This document shows positions 25,699-34,373 of a DNA stretch of 64,000 nucleotides, piece after piece (positions within the stretch are counted from its first letter, which is position 1; the number at the start of each line of letters is the position of its first letter). Source of the DNA: CAIWHR01 sp963786625. Lineage in GTDB: Bacteria; Pseudomonadota; Gammaproteobacteria; Burkholderiales; Casimicrobiaceae. The stretch spans positions 124,001-188,000 of the forward strand of contig CAWAZS010000004.1 in assembly GCA_963786625.1 (NCBI GenBank), in the 5' to 3' direction. The notes under the pieces are model-generated. The model did not search any database. It worked only from the letters and a program-made list of their open reading frames with translations, and was not told where the DNA came from. The position numbers were made by a program, and so were the translations under genes.

Positions 25699-27069
25699 TC
25701 ACTCCATGCGCGGAAGCGTGCCCGGGCTGGCGACAGCCGAACGCTGCTGCCGGATGGGTCTTCGACGGGGATCCTGTCTTGCGGGTGGGATCACCTCGGG
25801 CAGTCCGTCCCGCGCGATCCGGACCTCCCACTGGTCCCGGGCCGCGTACTTGGCCGGCTCGACCAGGGCGTGGTGGTGGTGGCAAAGGAGAACAAGATTC
25901 GAAGTCGAGGTAGTGCCACCGGCCCACCAGGGCCTGATGTGGTGGGCCTCGCACACGACCGGCCTGGTCTGGCAGCCGGGGAAGGCGCAGCCCCGATCCC
26001 GAACCGTCAGCGCCGCCCTGATTGCCGGCGTGACCAGCCGGTTGGCGCGGCCGACGTCCAGTACCTCAGAAGTGCCGTTCAGCACTGCCGGAAGCAGCTC
26101 CGCATCGCAGCACAGGCGTCGCAGTTCCCCGGCGGGAAGTTGTTCGTCATCGGCGATCAGGCCGGCGCCCGCGGCGTCCCGGCGAAGCCGGTCATAGTCG
26201 AGCAACACCTGTACCCGCGGCCGGTCCCCGCCGCTGCTGGGCGCCTGCCTGGTCAGCGAGTGCTGCTGGACCATGGCGATCAGGGCGTCGGCCCGACGCT
26301 GCTCGGGCGTGAGCGACGGCGAAAGTGGATCCCGCTCCTCCAGGGCGGTCCGCCGCTGCGACTCCGCATGCGCATCCAGCAGGGTCAACCAGGCCTCGGC
26401 GTCGACCCGGGGCAGCAGCCCGGCAAACCGCACCGCCCCGCCGCCCTCCCGGAAGAACCGGAGCGACCGGTTGTGGCGCGCGCTCTCCGCCTCGGCCTGG
26501 AGCTTTCGCTCCAGCAGTTCGTCGGCGTCCTCCGGCACGACTTCCGCCAGCACCTGCCCGGCAGCCTTGGCGAGGCGGTCGGCGTCCATTCGGCCGGCCA
26601 GCTCGACCAGCTTCAGCTCGGCGTCCCGGCGCTGGCCCTCGTCCAGCCGATCCTCCAGGCTGCGCAGCACGCCGGTGATCGCCCGGGCCTGCCCCGAGCC
26701 GATCCTCCCAGCCGCTGCGGCCTCGCCGACGGCCGGGTGCCCAGCCAGCGCCCGAGCGTTGTGCAGCAGTCCCGCGGACTCGCGACGGGACAGGTTGCCG
26801 CTCAGCGTCAGCCAGGACGACATCGGTGTGCCGTTGGCCCGAACCGAGGCATTCTGCAGATCGGCCTCGCCGATCAGGATTCCGGCAAGGGAGGCCAACC
26901 GCTCCGCGACTCGGCGCGCCAGCTGTGCCCAGCGGAGCCGGGTGGCCGGATCAAGTCCCGACCGGTCCGGCTCGATTCGGTCAAGCACCTGGTCGAACTC
27001 CAGCAGCGCAGCCCCGGCCAGAACGGTGGCAGCGCCGGGGCCGCCAGCCAGTTCGAGCGGTGTTTCCAT
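25699..27069 (-). CDS. DUF222 / HNH endonuclease (13E12-type) protein
   Basis: A 456-residue protein with an N-terminal alpha-helical DUF222 region (about 20-330) and a C-terminal HNH nuclease module: CAFPGC, then CEAHHIRPWWAGG, then NLVLLCHHHH near residues 365-415. This architecture is the multi-copy 13E12 family of actinobacteria, often considered a mobile or selfish nuclease family. ATG 27069 is preferred over a TTG one codon earlier. No inteins, introns or inverted ends are visible around it, so mobility is not shown here. Confidence 0.88.
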   Translation of the reverse strand: METPLELAGGPGAATVLAGAALLEFDQVLDRIEPDRSGLDPATRLRWAQLARRVAERLASLAGILIGEADLQNASVRANGTPMSSWLTLSGNLSRRESAGLLHNARALAGHPAVGEAAAAGRIGSGQARAITGVLRSLEDRLDEGQRRDAELKLVELAGRMDADRLAKAAGQVLAEVVPEDADELLERKLQAEAESARHNRSLRFFREGGGAVRFAGLLPRVDAEAWLTLLDAHAESQRRTALEERDPLSPSLTPEQRRADALIAMVQQHSLTRQAPSSGGDRPRVQVLLDYDRLRRDAAGAGLIADDEQLPAGELRRLCCDAELLPAVLNGTSEVLDVGRANRLVTPAIRAALTVRDRGCAFPGCQTRPVVCEAHHIRPWWAGGTTSTSNLVLLCHHHHALVEPAKYAARDQWEVRIARDGLPEVIPPARQDPRRRPIRQQRSAVASPGTLPRME

Positions 27070-27185
27070 CAACCAAGCATCGCCGCCACCACTGACAGAA
27101 ATGTGCCGCTTCAGCCTCTGAACCGCCTTGTCAGGCTAAGAAGAAGCTGAGAAAATGGAACGTATGTACGAACCACGGACCGGCT

Positions 27186-27884
27186 TCAACGGTGGCGCTG
27201 GCCGCGGCCCGGGCGGGACCCACCGGGTCGGCGAGCTCCCTTCGGCGCTCCACGTTTCGCCGGCGGCGCGGCAGGCTTCGCAACCGGTTCCGCCTTGGCG
27301 GCCTTGGCTTGCGCCGTCCGCGAGCTGTTGGCGGTCCGTCCGCGGACGATGCCGACGAACTCCTCGATCAGTTCGTTGGGGTTGTCGACCAGCCAGGCCA
27401 GGGCGATCGTGGTCGGCTCGGCGTCGGTGATCGGCCGATAGACCAGGTCGCGGCGGCTGTGGGACCGCGCGATGGAGTGCGGCAACCGCAGGATGCCCGC
27501 GCCCCAGGCGACCCGGTCGACGCCGCTTGCGGAATCGTCGTCCAGCACCAAGGTCTCCCCGGCGAGGCCGGCGAGGCTCACCTCGTCGAAGGCTGCCAAC
27601 GGGTGGTCCTTCGGCACCACCACAACGGGGACCTCGTCGTAGAGACGGATCGTGTGCAGCCCCTCTCCAGACACGGGCAGCCGGACGAAACACATGTCCA
27701 CCAACCCGTCGTCCAGGGCCAGGCGCTGGTCCTTCTGCGCCACCTCGACCACTTCGAGCTGAATCCGGCGGTGCCGATCGGCCCAGATCCTGCGCCACTT
27801 GGTGAGCGTCACCCCAGGAACGTGACCCACCCGGAGGCCCGGCGTTCGCTGCGGGCGGTCGGTCGGCGGATCGGGGATGGTCAC
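27186..27884 (-). CDS. LysR-type substrate-binding domain protein without HTH
   Basis: A 232-residue stand-alone LysR effector domain: opening GLRVGHVPGVTLTKW, middle VDMCFVRLPV and VVVVPKDHPLA, ending in a lysine/alanine/proline-rich tail. No DNA-binding helix-turn-helix precedes it; the start is GTG 27884, which has no Shine-Dalgarno sequence and may be leaderless. The basic tail could bind nucleic acid or simply be disordered. It is divergent from a DUF5997 gene 60 bases away, a pairing seen across actinobacteria, so the two probably work together. Confidence 0.8.
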   Translation of the reverse strand: MTIPDPPTDRPQRTPGLRVGHVPGVTLTKWRRIWADRHRRIQLEVVEVAQKDQRLALDDGLVDMCFVRLPVSGEGLHTIRLYDEVPVVVVPKDHPLAAFDEVSLAGLAGETLVLDDDSASGVDRVAWGAGILRLPHSIARSHSRRDLVYRPITDAEPTTIALAWLVDNPNELIEEFVGIVRGRTANSSRTAQAKAAKAEPVAKPAAPPAKRGAPKGARRPGGSRPGRGQRHR

Positions 27885-27944
27885 CCGGGAAGGGTAGTAC
27901 GGACCCGGCATGGCCGCGGATGCTCCTCGGATAGGCTGCCGGGC

Positions 27945-28307
27945 GTGAGCCAGACCATGAAACCAGCGACCGCGGCCAGCAAACTCGGGATCTACCTGCC
28001 CGCCGCACCGGAGGAGTTCCAGCACTCGCCGATCACCAGGGACGAGCTGGACGCGTTGCGCGCGGACCCGCCGCAGTGGTTGCTCGACCTGCGCCGCAAC
28101 GGCCCGTTCCCGCGCGACGTGGTGGCCCAGAAGCTGGGCGTTTCCCGCTCCGGGTTGGCCCGCGGCGGGATCGCTGAAGCCCTGACGGCCGATCAGGTCG
28201 GCGAACTGATCGCCGACCCACCGGGGTGGCTGCTGCACGAGCGGGATTCCTATCGCGCCGTGATCGCCGAGCGGGAACGTCTGAAGGGGCTTCAGCGCGG
28301 CGAGTAG
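27945..28307 (+). CDS. DUF5997 family protein
   Basis: A 120-residue protein matching DUF5997, an actinobacterial family of unknown role. The central segment RDVVAQKLGVSRSGLARGGI looks like a helix-turn-helix, so it may supply the DNA-binding part that the divergent LysR-like effector protein lacks. The start is GTG 27945, with an in-frame ATG at 27957 as alternative. Confidence 0.8.
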   Translation: MSQTMKPATAASKLGIYLPAAPEEFQHSPITRDELDALRADPPQWLLDLRRNGPFPRDVVAQKLGVSRSGLARGGIAEALTADQVGELIADPPGWLLHERDSYRAVIAERERLKGLQRGE

Positions 28308-28363
28308 GCGGCCGCATCAGTGGTCGGCAACGGCCGGCCCGGCATGCGCCCAACGACTGCCGT

Positions 28364-29335
28364 TCACTCGGGCTCCACAGGTTGTGCAGGTGTCTGGTTC
28401 GCGACCAGGCCGCAGCGCTGTTCACCGAAGGACGGAGGCCAAGTGCTGATGGTGTCTCCGGGGATCCTCCAGCGGAAGTCGCAGCTGTCGCAACCCCAGG
28501 CCAGGGTCTTGGTACGGGTGAGTCCCACCCCTGCGGCTTCGGCCATCACATAGTCGAGGTCGCACAGGTAGGGGGTGAGCTCGTCGGCGCCTTGGGCGTG
28601 GAAGAACTTCACGATGCCGCACTCGGTGATGTCGATTCCCCAGTCGAAGGTTCGGCCGTCGCCCTCGACGATCTCGTTGTACCAGTCACCGGCGTAACGA
28701 CGCTGTTGGGTCCACTTCTTCTGCTTCTCTGCTCGCGCCCTTCGCGGCCGGAGCATGCGCGTGCGCAGGGGCCGCGGGATGCGCTGGTAGCTGGACCTGG
28801 CGTAGTTGTGGAGGATCTCGCCTGCATCCTGCACAGATCCGCCGAGGCTCTGGGCGAGTCCGCGCAGCGCAAACTTGCCCATGGCGAACGGCGCCGATTG
28901 CGCGTAGCCCTTCACGCTCGCCGAGGCGCCGGTGAACAGGAGCGCACCGTGCGCCTTCGGCAGCATCCGGGCGGCCGCCTGCTGCGCGACCAGGAAGGCC
29001 CCGAACGCCGTGACCTGCAGTGCGCGTTGAACCTCGGCCGGAACGAGCTCGACGAAGGGGCCTCGCGTGCGTGCGCCAGCGTTGTAGATGACCACGTCCG
29101 GCGCCCCCTGGACGCGCTCGACGTCGGCGAACAGGCGCTGCACCTGGGCGTCGTCCTGCGCATCGCAGCCGAAGGCGCGGGCGCCGGTCTCGGTGCACAA
29201 CGCCGCGAGCTTTGCGGTGTCGCGCGCGGCGAGCGCGACGGCGAGACCCTCGGTCCTGAGCCGCCGGGTCAGCGACGCGCTCAGTCCCCGGCCGGCGCCC
29301 ACGATCAGTGCAGAGGTGTAGGTCGGCGATGCCAT
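28364..29335 (-). other. Chimeric reading frame: SDR N-half joined to ATC-hydrolase-like C-half
   Basis: From ATG 29335 (AAGGAG upstream) the first 163 residues are a proteobacterial short-chain dehydrogenase: nucleotide loop VGAGRGLSASL, YNAGA, and FTGASASVKGYAQSAPFAMGK with the catalytic Ser and a Lys. The normal SDR continuation is missing. From about residue 164 the chain becomes a fragment resembling L-2-amino-thiazoline-4-carboxylate hydrolase, with ITECGIVKFFHAQG, CDLDYVM and the WGCDSCDFRW motif. I know no family with this fusion, and the switch coincides with the change from actinobacterial to proteobacterial gene content. It is best read as two partial genes joined at about 28,840-28,848. 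Confidence 0.8.
28838..28850. other. Probable assembly or recombination junction
   Basis: Everything to the left has actinobacterial gene families and gene order; everything to the right has betaproteobacterial ones. The fused frame changes homology within this short stretch. No transposon, tRNA or integrase borders it, so a contig join is more likely than natural transfer. Confidence 0.7.
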
Positions 29336-29470
29336 AATGATCTCCTTGGCCGGGCCTGGCTGGCGTTGCGGGTTCGTGACGTCCACGCGATGCTACAGGG
29401 CGCGCCGCGGCTGCACCACACGGGTTCGCCGGTGCCGGTTCAATCACTCGACAGGGCAGGGCTGCTCCGG

Positions 29471-30043
29471 ATGCCGATCGAACTGCACGCTTTCGACACG
29501 CCCAACGGCCGCAAGATCAGCGTCGCTCTCGAGGAGATGGCGCTTCCCTACGCCGTCAGGATCGTCGACCTCCGCAAGGGCGAGCAGGCGAATCCCGATT
29601 TCCTGAAGATCAGCCCGAACGGCAAGATCCCGGCGATCGTCGATCCGGACGGACCCCGCGGGAAGCCCGTCAGCGTGTTCGAGTCGGGCGCGATCCTCAT
29701 CTACCTGGGTGAGAAGACCGGGAAGTTCTGGCCGCGCGACCTGGAGGCGCGCATCCCGGTCCTGGAGTGGCTGATGTTCCAGCACGGCGGCTTCGGGCCG
29801 ATACCCGGGCAGGTCCACCATTACGCGACGGTCGAGAACGAAGAGGATCGTCGCTATGGGCTCGAGCGCTTCTCGAAGGAAACGCGGCGGCTCTACCGGG
29901 TGATGGACCAGCGGCTGGCCGCGCGGCAGTACTTCGCCGACGAGCTGTCGATCGCCGACTTCGCCATCCTCGGCTGGGCGTGGCGGCACCCGCGGCACAA
30001 GGTCGATCTCGCCGACTTCCCGAAGCGTCCGGCGCTGGTATGA
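29471..30043 (+). CDS. Glutathione S-transferase (YfcG/YghU-like), C-terminally shortened
   Basis: A 190-residue GST. The thioredoxin-fold half shows DTPNGRKISVALEEM, typical of the nu-class (YfcG, YghU) proteins, then NGKIPAIVD and FESGAILIYLGEK. The helical half has YFADELSIADFAILGW. Family members are usually some 20-30 residues longer; here the frame stops after DFPKRPALV, just before a repeat pair that begins 34 bases later. The end looks cut by whatever put the repeats there. The start is ATG 29471, giving the family's usual N-terminus. Confidence 0.85.
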   Translation: MPIELHAFDTPNGRKISVALEEMALPYAVRIVDLRKGEQANPDFLKISPNGKIPAIVDPDGPRGKPVSVFESGAILIYLGEKTGKFWPRDLEARIPVLEWLMFQHGGFGPIPGQVHHYATVENEEDRRYGLERFSKETRRLYRVMDQRLAARQYFADELSIADFAILGWAWRHPRHKVDLADFPKRPALV

Positions 30044-30076
30044 GACGATGATGGCTCGACCCGGAGTCCAGCGCGG

Positions 30077-30168
30077 ATTCGCGGTAAGGATGAGCTGAAA
30101 CACCGAAATCCGGGGATCGCCCGGCATTCGCGGCAAGAACGAGCTGAAACACCGGGATCCGGGCATCG
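30077..30168. repeat. Pair of 43-bp direct repeats, 49-bp period
   Basis: Copies at 30,077-30,119 and 30,126-30,168 share ATTCGCGGYAAGRAYGAGCT, then GAAACACCG and an ATCCGGGsATCG tail. Closely spaced terminal repeats of this kind occur at the ends of some insertion sequences, such as the IS21 family. No transposase gene is present, so this would be a relic. Confidence 0.6.
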
Positions 30169-30203
30169 TCTGCCTGCGCCACTCCGGCGCGTCGGCCGGC
30201 CGC

Positions 30204-31013
30204 TTACCCGGTGACGCCGATCGCAGACGTGCTCGTGGATGGGCCGGCGGCAAATCCGGTAGCGCGGGCCCCATGCGCCACCAGCGCATTGACCACGCGG
30301 GCTGCGATGCGCCGCTCTCGTTCACCGAGCCCGAAACACGACGCGGGATCGCCGCCGGGATCGACCTCGATCACCGCTACGCCGGGATGAACGCGCGCGC
30401 CGCGCGCCGACACCCCGCGCAGCACGCCATCGGCGGGCGCGATGAACGGGCGTCTACCGACGTGCCCGACGGTTTCGCCCGCGCGGACGCGGGTGCCGAC
30501 GCGACAGGAAGTCATGAACCATCCGGGTCCATCGGCGCGCACGATCAGGCGCGGATCGACATCCGGCGGATCATCGTCATCGCCGTCGACTACGAGATCG
30601 ACGTGAACGCCGGGCAGGAATCCCGCTCCGACGCCGATGGTAAGCGTCGCGCCGCCGATCAGCACGCTCGGCGATCGGTCGGCCTGCATCCGGGCGTCGA
30701 CCACCACCGCCGGATGCAGCGCTTGCGCAATGCCGCCCCATGACCAGGTCGTCGCGGCGATCAGGCGTTGCGCGAGGAGCGTGGCAACCGTGCGCACCGA
30801 TGCGCAAAAGCACGCCACCGCCGAGTCGAGCTCGGCGTGACCGACGTACCAGGCGTCGGTGAATCCCATTCCCCGTCGTGCCCACGGTGGATCGACGTGG
30901 TCGGTGAGCACGACGGCAAAGCCCGCCGCGTGCAGGGCGTGGGCGATCGCGGAGCCGATGTCGCCACAGCCGACGACGATTGCGACCTCGCGACGGTCGT
31001 GGGGTCTCTTCAC
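30204..31013 (-). CDS. YqeB-like protein (selenium-dependent molybdenum hydroxylase system family)
   Basis: A 269-residue protein. The N-terminal Rossmann part VAIVVGCGDIGSAIAHALHAAG with DHVDPPWARRGMGFTDA and the C-terminal lipoyl-like stretch RVRAGETVGHVGRRPFIAPADGVLRG match the YqeB/EF2563 family linked to selenium-dependent molybdenum hydroxylases. The family is thought to help mature these enzymes. None of the usual partners (xdhC-like, yqeC, selD, hydroxylase) lies nearby. The start is GTG 31013, overlapping the stop of the upstream gene (GTGA), so the two are coupled. Confidence 0.75.
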   Translation of the reverse strand: MKRPHDRREVAIVVGCGDIGSAIAHALHAAGFAVVLTDHVDPPWARRGMGFTDAWYVGHAELDSAVACFCASVRTVATLLAQRLIAATTWSWGGIAQALHPAVVVDARMQADRSPSVLIGGATLTIGVGAGFLPGVHVDLVVDGDDDDPPDVDPRLIVRADGPGWFMTSCRVGTRVRAGETVGHVGRRPFIAPADGVLRGVSARGARVHPGVAVIEVDPGGDPASCFGLGERERRIAARVVNALVAHGARATGFAAGPSTSTSAIGVTG

Positions 31014-31390
31014 GGTTCGACCTCGAGTCGACGAGCTACGAAAGCTCGCCACCAAGGTGCCGGCGCGACCTGCGGATCGGGATGGGCAACCTGGCCCCCA
31101 ATCGGCAGGCCGCGATATATCCCCTTGGCGATGTCCGACGCGAATTGCGCGACCCAGTCCTCGCCGGGGCCGCCCCAGTAGATGCCCCGGATGCCCGTGA
31201 CGATGTTGGTGACCCTCACCGCGTAGTTTGATCCCCAGCCCCTGGCGATTCCGCCCATCCCGCCACGTCGGACGTGCAGAGCGTAGTCCTCATGCCGAAG
31301 CCCGAGGCGACTGAGCTCGGCCTCGAAATCCTGCTTCTCCCCGACCTGCTCCATGATCCACGAGTCGCCGTCGCACCGAACCGTCATCGT
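31010..31390 (-). CDS. Unknown protein coupled to the YqeB-like gene
   Basis: A 126-residue soluble protein starting at ATG 31390 (MTVRCDGDSWIMEQ). It has a glycine-rich core with RRGGMGGIARGWGSNYAVRV and conserved-looking aromatic residues near the C-terminus (APAPWWRAFVARRLEVEP). I do not recognise it. Its stop overlaps the GTG of the YqeB-like gene, so a shared function is plausible. The open frame extends further upstream, but there the composition is arginine- and histidine-rich and unlike protein. Confidence 0.5.
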   Translation of the reverse strand, partial: TMTVRCDGDSWIMEQVGEKQDFEAELSRLGLRHEDYALHVRRGGMGGIARGWGSNYAVRVTNIVTGIRGIYWGGPGEDWVAQFASDIAKGIYRGLPIGGQVAHPDPQVAPAPWWRAFVARRLEVEP

Positions 31391-31600
31391 GACCCCGCGC
31401 AAACATCCATGCCGACTGTTTACGCCGACTTTGTTGCAGGCATGTGACGTGGCAGCGCCGCTTTCGGCCCGTCGATGCTCGCCGTGCCGGGCGCGGTCTC
31501 CGTCGGGACATTCACCCGACGCGTTCACGACCGAATCGTCGGGTCGCCTCATTCATAATGGTGTCGATCGCGCCGCACCGACGACACCTGCATTGCCGAC

Positions 31601-33340
31601 ATGCCCCACGAAATCAACTTGATAACAACCATCGCGGCCGCGCTGGGGTTGGCGATGGTCATGGGCTTCGTCGTGTCGCGCCTGAAGATGCCACCCCTGG
31701 TCGGCTATCTCCTCGCCGGAATCGTCATCGGCCCTGCGACGCCGGGATTCGTTGCCGATGTCGGGCTGGCAAGTCAACTCGCCGAGATCGGCGTGATGTT
31801 GCTGATGTTTGGCGTCGGACTGAATTTCTCGCTTGGCGACCTGATGGCCGTCCGCCGCATCGCCGTGCCGGGTGCCATCGTGCAAGTCGCCGTGGCGACC
31901 GCCCTGGGCGTGGCAACGGCGCTGTTCTGGGGCTGGGCGTTCGGGGCGGCTCTGGTGTTCGGTCTGGCCCTTTCCGTGGCGAGCACCGTCGTGCTACTGC
32001 GCGCACTTGACGATCGCGGCGTGTTGGACTCGGTGAATGGCCGGATCGCCGTAGGCTGGTTGGTCGTCGAGGATCTGGTCATGGTGCTCGTGCTGGTGCT
32101 ATTGCCGCCGATCGCAGGGCTTCTCGACAGCGCGTCCGACGTCGCCGCCCCCCGTGGCGAGGGGGATCTCTGGACGACGCTGGGAATTACGCTGGCCAAA
32201 GTCACCGCCTTCATCGCGTTGATGCTGGTGGCGGGACGCCGTGTGTTCCCTCGAATACTCTGGCTGGTGGCTCGAAGCGGCTCACGCGAGCTGTTCACGC
32301 TATGCGTCGTTGCGGTGGCCGTCGGCGTCGCCTATGGCGCGGCCGCGTTGTTCGGCGTGTCGTTCGCGCTCGGCGCCTTCTTCGCCGGGATGATGATGCG
32401 CGAGTCGGAATTCAGCCACCGGGCGGCGGAAGAGTCGCTGCCGTTGCGCGACGCCTTCTCGGTTCTGTTCTTTGTTTCCGTCGGGATGCTGTTCGAACCG
32501 CAGGTGCTGGTCGACGCGCCGCTCAAGGTTCTGGCGGTGGTTGCCATCATCATGCTGGGCAAGACGGTGGCCGCGATCATCCTGGTGCTTGCCTTTCGTT
32601 ATCCACTCAACACGGCGCTCACGGTGGGCGCGAGCCTGGCACAGATTGGCGAGTTCTCGTTCATTCTGGCCGGTCTGGGCGTTGCCCTTGGCTTGTTGCC
32701 GCTGGAGGGTCAGAGCCTGATCCTCGCCGGCGCATTGATATCGATGGCGCTCAACTCGCTCGTATTCGCCGCCATCGCGCCGGCTCAACAGTGGCTGCGG
32801 GCGAGATCCGCCCTTGCCCGAGGCCTGGAGCGCAGCGCCGACCCTCTCGCCGAGCTGCCGGCGACAGTCGATCAGTCTCGCCTCACGGGGCAGATCGTGC
32901 TGGTCGGTTACGGACGAGTCGGACGTCGCATCGCCAAAGCGCTCGATGCACAGGGGATTTCCTACGTTGTCGCCGAGCAGAACCGCGAACTGGTGGAGCA
33001 ACTCCGTGCGCGCAACATACCGGCAGTGTCGGGCGACGCGTCCGACCCTGCGGTCCTGATCCAGGCGCACGTCGCGCGCGCCGGCATGCTGGTGATAGCG
33101 ACACCGGATACTTTCAACGTCCGCAAGATCGCGGGGATTGCCCGGAAGCTCAATCCGACGGTGGAGCTTGTGCTGCGTACGCACAACGAGCAGGAAGCCG
33201 AGCTGTTGGAGCGGGAAGGGCTGGGAAAGGTCTTCATCGGTGAGCACGAGCTCGCGCTCGGCATCACCCGGCATATCCTGGAGCGGGCGGGCGTCCGCGC
33301 TTCAAGTCGACCCGGGCAGAGCGCGGCAATCGACCGGTAG
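31601..33340 (+). CDS. Kef/YbaL-type monovalent cation:proton antiporter
   Basis: A 579-residue CPA2 antiporter with a C-terminal RCK domain. The membrane half (about 1-390) has some twelve helices, including PLVGYLLAGIVIGP and the acidic motif VGWLVVEDLVMVLVL. The RCK-N half starts around residue 425 with IVLVGYGRVGRRIAKAL, a GxGxxG nucleotide site. This is the YbaL/KefB architecture, exchanging K+ for H+ and gated by a bound nucleotide or thiol adduct. No KefF/KefG ancillary gene is adjacent. It converges on the ATP-grasp gene with 43 bases between. Confidence 0.9.
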   Translation: MPHEINLITTIAAALGLAMVMGFVVSRLKMPPLVGYLLAGIVIGPATPGFVADVGLASQLAEIGVMLLMFGVGLNFSLGDLMAVRRIAVPGAIVQVAVATALGVATALFWGWAFGAALVFGLALSVASTVVLLRALDDRGVLDSVNGRIAVGWLVVEDLVMVLVLVLLPPIAGLLDSASDVAAPRGEGDLWTTLGITLAKVTAFIALMLVAGRRVFPRILWLVARSGSRELFTLCVVAVAVGVAYGAAALFGVSFALGAFFAGMMMRESEFSHRAAEESLPLRDAFSVLFFVSVGMLFEPQVLVDAPLKVLAVVAIIMLGKTVAAIILVLAFRYPLNTALTVGASLAQIGEFSFILAGLGVALGLLPLEGQSLILAGALISMALNSLVFAAIAPAQQWLRARSALARGLERSADPLAELPATVDQSRLTGQIVLVGYGRVGRRIAKALDAQGISYVVAEQNRELVEQLRARNIPAVSGDASDPAVLIQAHVARAGMLVIATPDTFNVRKIAGIARKLNPTVELVLRTHNEQEAELLEREGLGKVFIGEHELALGITRHILERAGVRASSRPGQSAAIDR

Positions 33341-33383
33341 TGCCGAGCATCGGATCACCGCGTCCGCCCGCTCCGGCAGTGCG

Positions 33384-34373
33384 CTAGGGCGCGGCCTGGT
33401 GCCGGGCGCGCCGGCGCTGGCGATGCAGCGCCGCCTCGATCAGCCGGCGCGTAAAGCCCGCATGACCCTCAGGATCGTGCGCCAGGCAAAGGTCGGCGCT
33501 GCCGGGATCCGTGGGCGGGTAGTAGACCCCGCAGTTGGGATTGATTTCCAGCATGTAGGGCGTCCCGCTGCGGCCGACGCGGATATCGCAGCGTCCGAAG
33601 CTCGCGCCGTTCAGCGCGACGAAAAAGCGGGCGGACACATCGCGCAGCCGGGCAGCGAGATCCGGATCGCGGACCGGAAAGGCCGCCATCCTGCCGTAGT
33701 CGACCCACTTCATGCGTGAGTGCTTGAAGGTCTCGCCTTCGGGAAAGCGATACTGGATCGGCGCATAGGTCTTGGGGCGGGCCGGGTCCTCCGGATTCTC
33801 CGCCACGAGGACCGTGCATTCGGTTCCCTCGATGAACTCCTCGATCAGCGCCGCTCCGTGGCGCCGGATGATCTTGCGCGCCTGCTGGCGCAGTCCGGCC
33901 GGCGTGCATGCGCGCGAGCGCCGGGAAAGATCGACGCTGGAATAGCTGCTGTAGTGCTTCACGAAGAGCGGGAAGCGCAACAGGTCGGCCGCGCGCTCGA
34001 TATCCGCATCGCCGCGCGCGAGGACGCAGTCGGGAGTGGCGATTCCCTCCGCCGCGCACGCCGCCTTCATCGCCGCGCGCGAGGGCTCGTAGAACTCGGA
34101 GGTGGCGCCGGTGAAGGCGACGCCATGCGCTTCCAGCGCCCGGACGACCTCGATGCCGGGAATGTTCTGGTCGGCGGCGCCATCGCAGAGATTGAAGAAG
34201 ACATCGAAGCCCTCGCGGATGCGCCGCGTGACCTGCTCGACGCTCGTCGGGTGCGCGAGACACTCCACCTGCCATTGCGCGCCGGGATAGAAGGGCCGCG
34301 GATCGCAGGGCCAGTCGTCCGCGGGAAAGGGGACGGCGAGGAGATCCTGATTCGTCAGCAGGCAGATGCGCAT
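33384..34373 (-). CDS. ATP-grasp ligase (D-Ala-D-Ala ligase-like)
   Basis: A 329-residue protein with the ATP-grasp fold. Visible parts are the preATP-grasp start MRICLLTNQDLLAVPF, the central FPLFVKHYSSYSSVDLS and ALIEEFIEGTECTVLV, and the metal-binding end YMLEINPNCGVYYPP. The Asn/Glu pair for magnesium is intact (EINPN). It belongs to the D-Ala-D-Ala-ligase-like group but lacks typical Ddl motifs, so the product is probably another amide or dipeptide. The start is ATG 34373; an upstream in-frame ATG would add 30 residues that look unstructured. Confidence 0.78.
   Translation of the reverse strand: MRICLLTNQDLLAVPFPADDWPCDPRPFYPGAQWQVECLAHPTSVEQVTRRIREGFDVFFNLCDGAADQNIPGIEVVRALEAHGVAFTGATSEFYEPSRAAMKAACAAEGIATPDCVLARGDADIERAADLLRFPLFVKHYSSYSSVDLSRRSRACTPAGLRQQARKIIRRHGAALIEEFIEGTECTVLVAENPEDPARPKTYAPIQYRFPEGETFKHSRMKWVDYGRMAAFPVRDPDLAARLRDVSARFFVALNGASFGRCDIRVGRSGTPYMLEINPNCGVYYPPTDPGSADLCLAHDPEGHAGFTRRLIEAALHRQRRRARHQAAP

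Noticed and set aside
25699..27069. The HNH protein as proof of a mobile element
   Set aside because: No terminal repeats, intron or intein features or target duplication are visible; the family is simply common in actinobacteria.
27155..27430. Plus-strand frame beginning ATGGAACGTATG at 27,155
   Set aside because: It runs opposite the end of the LysR-like gene, has no family resemblance and becomes arginine-rich, so it is a shadow frame.
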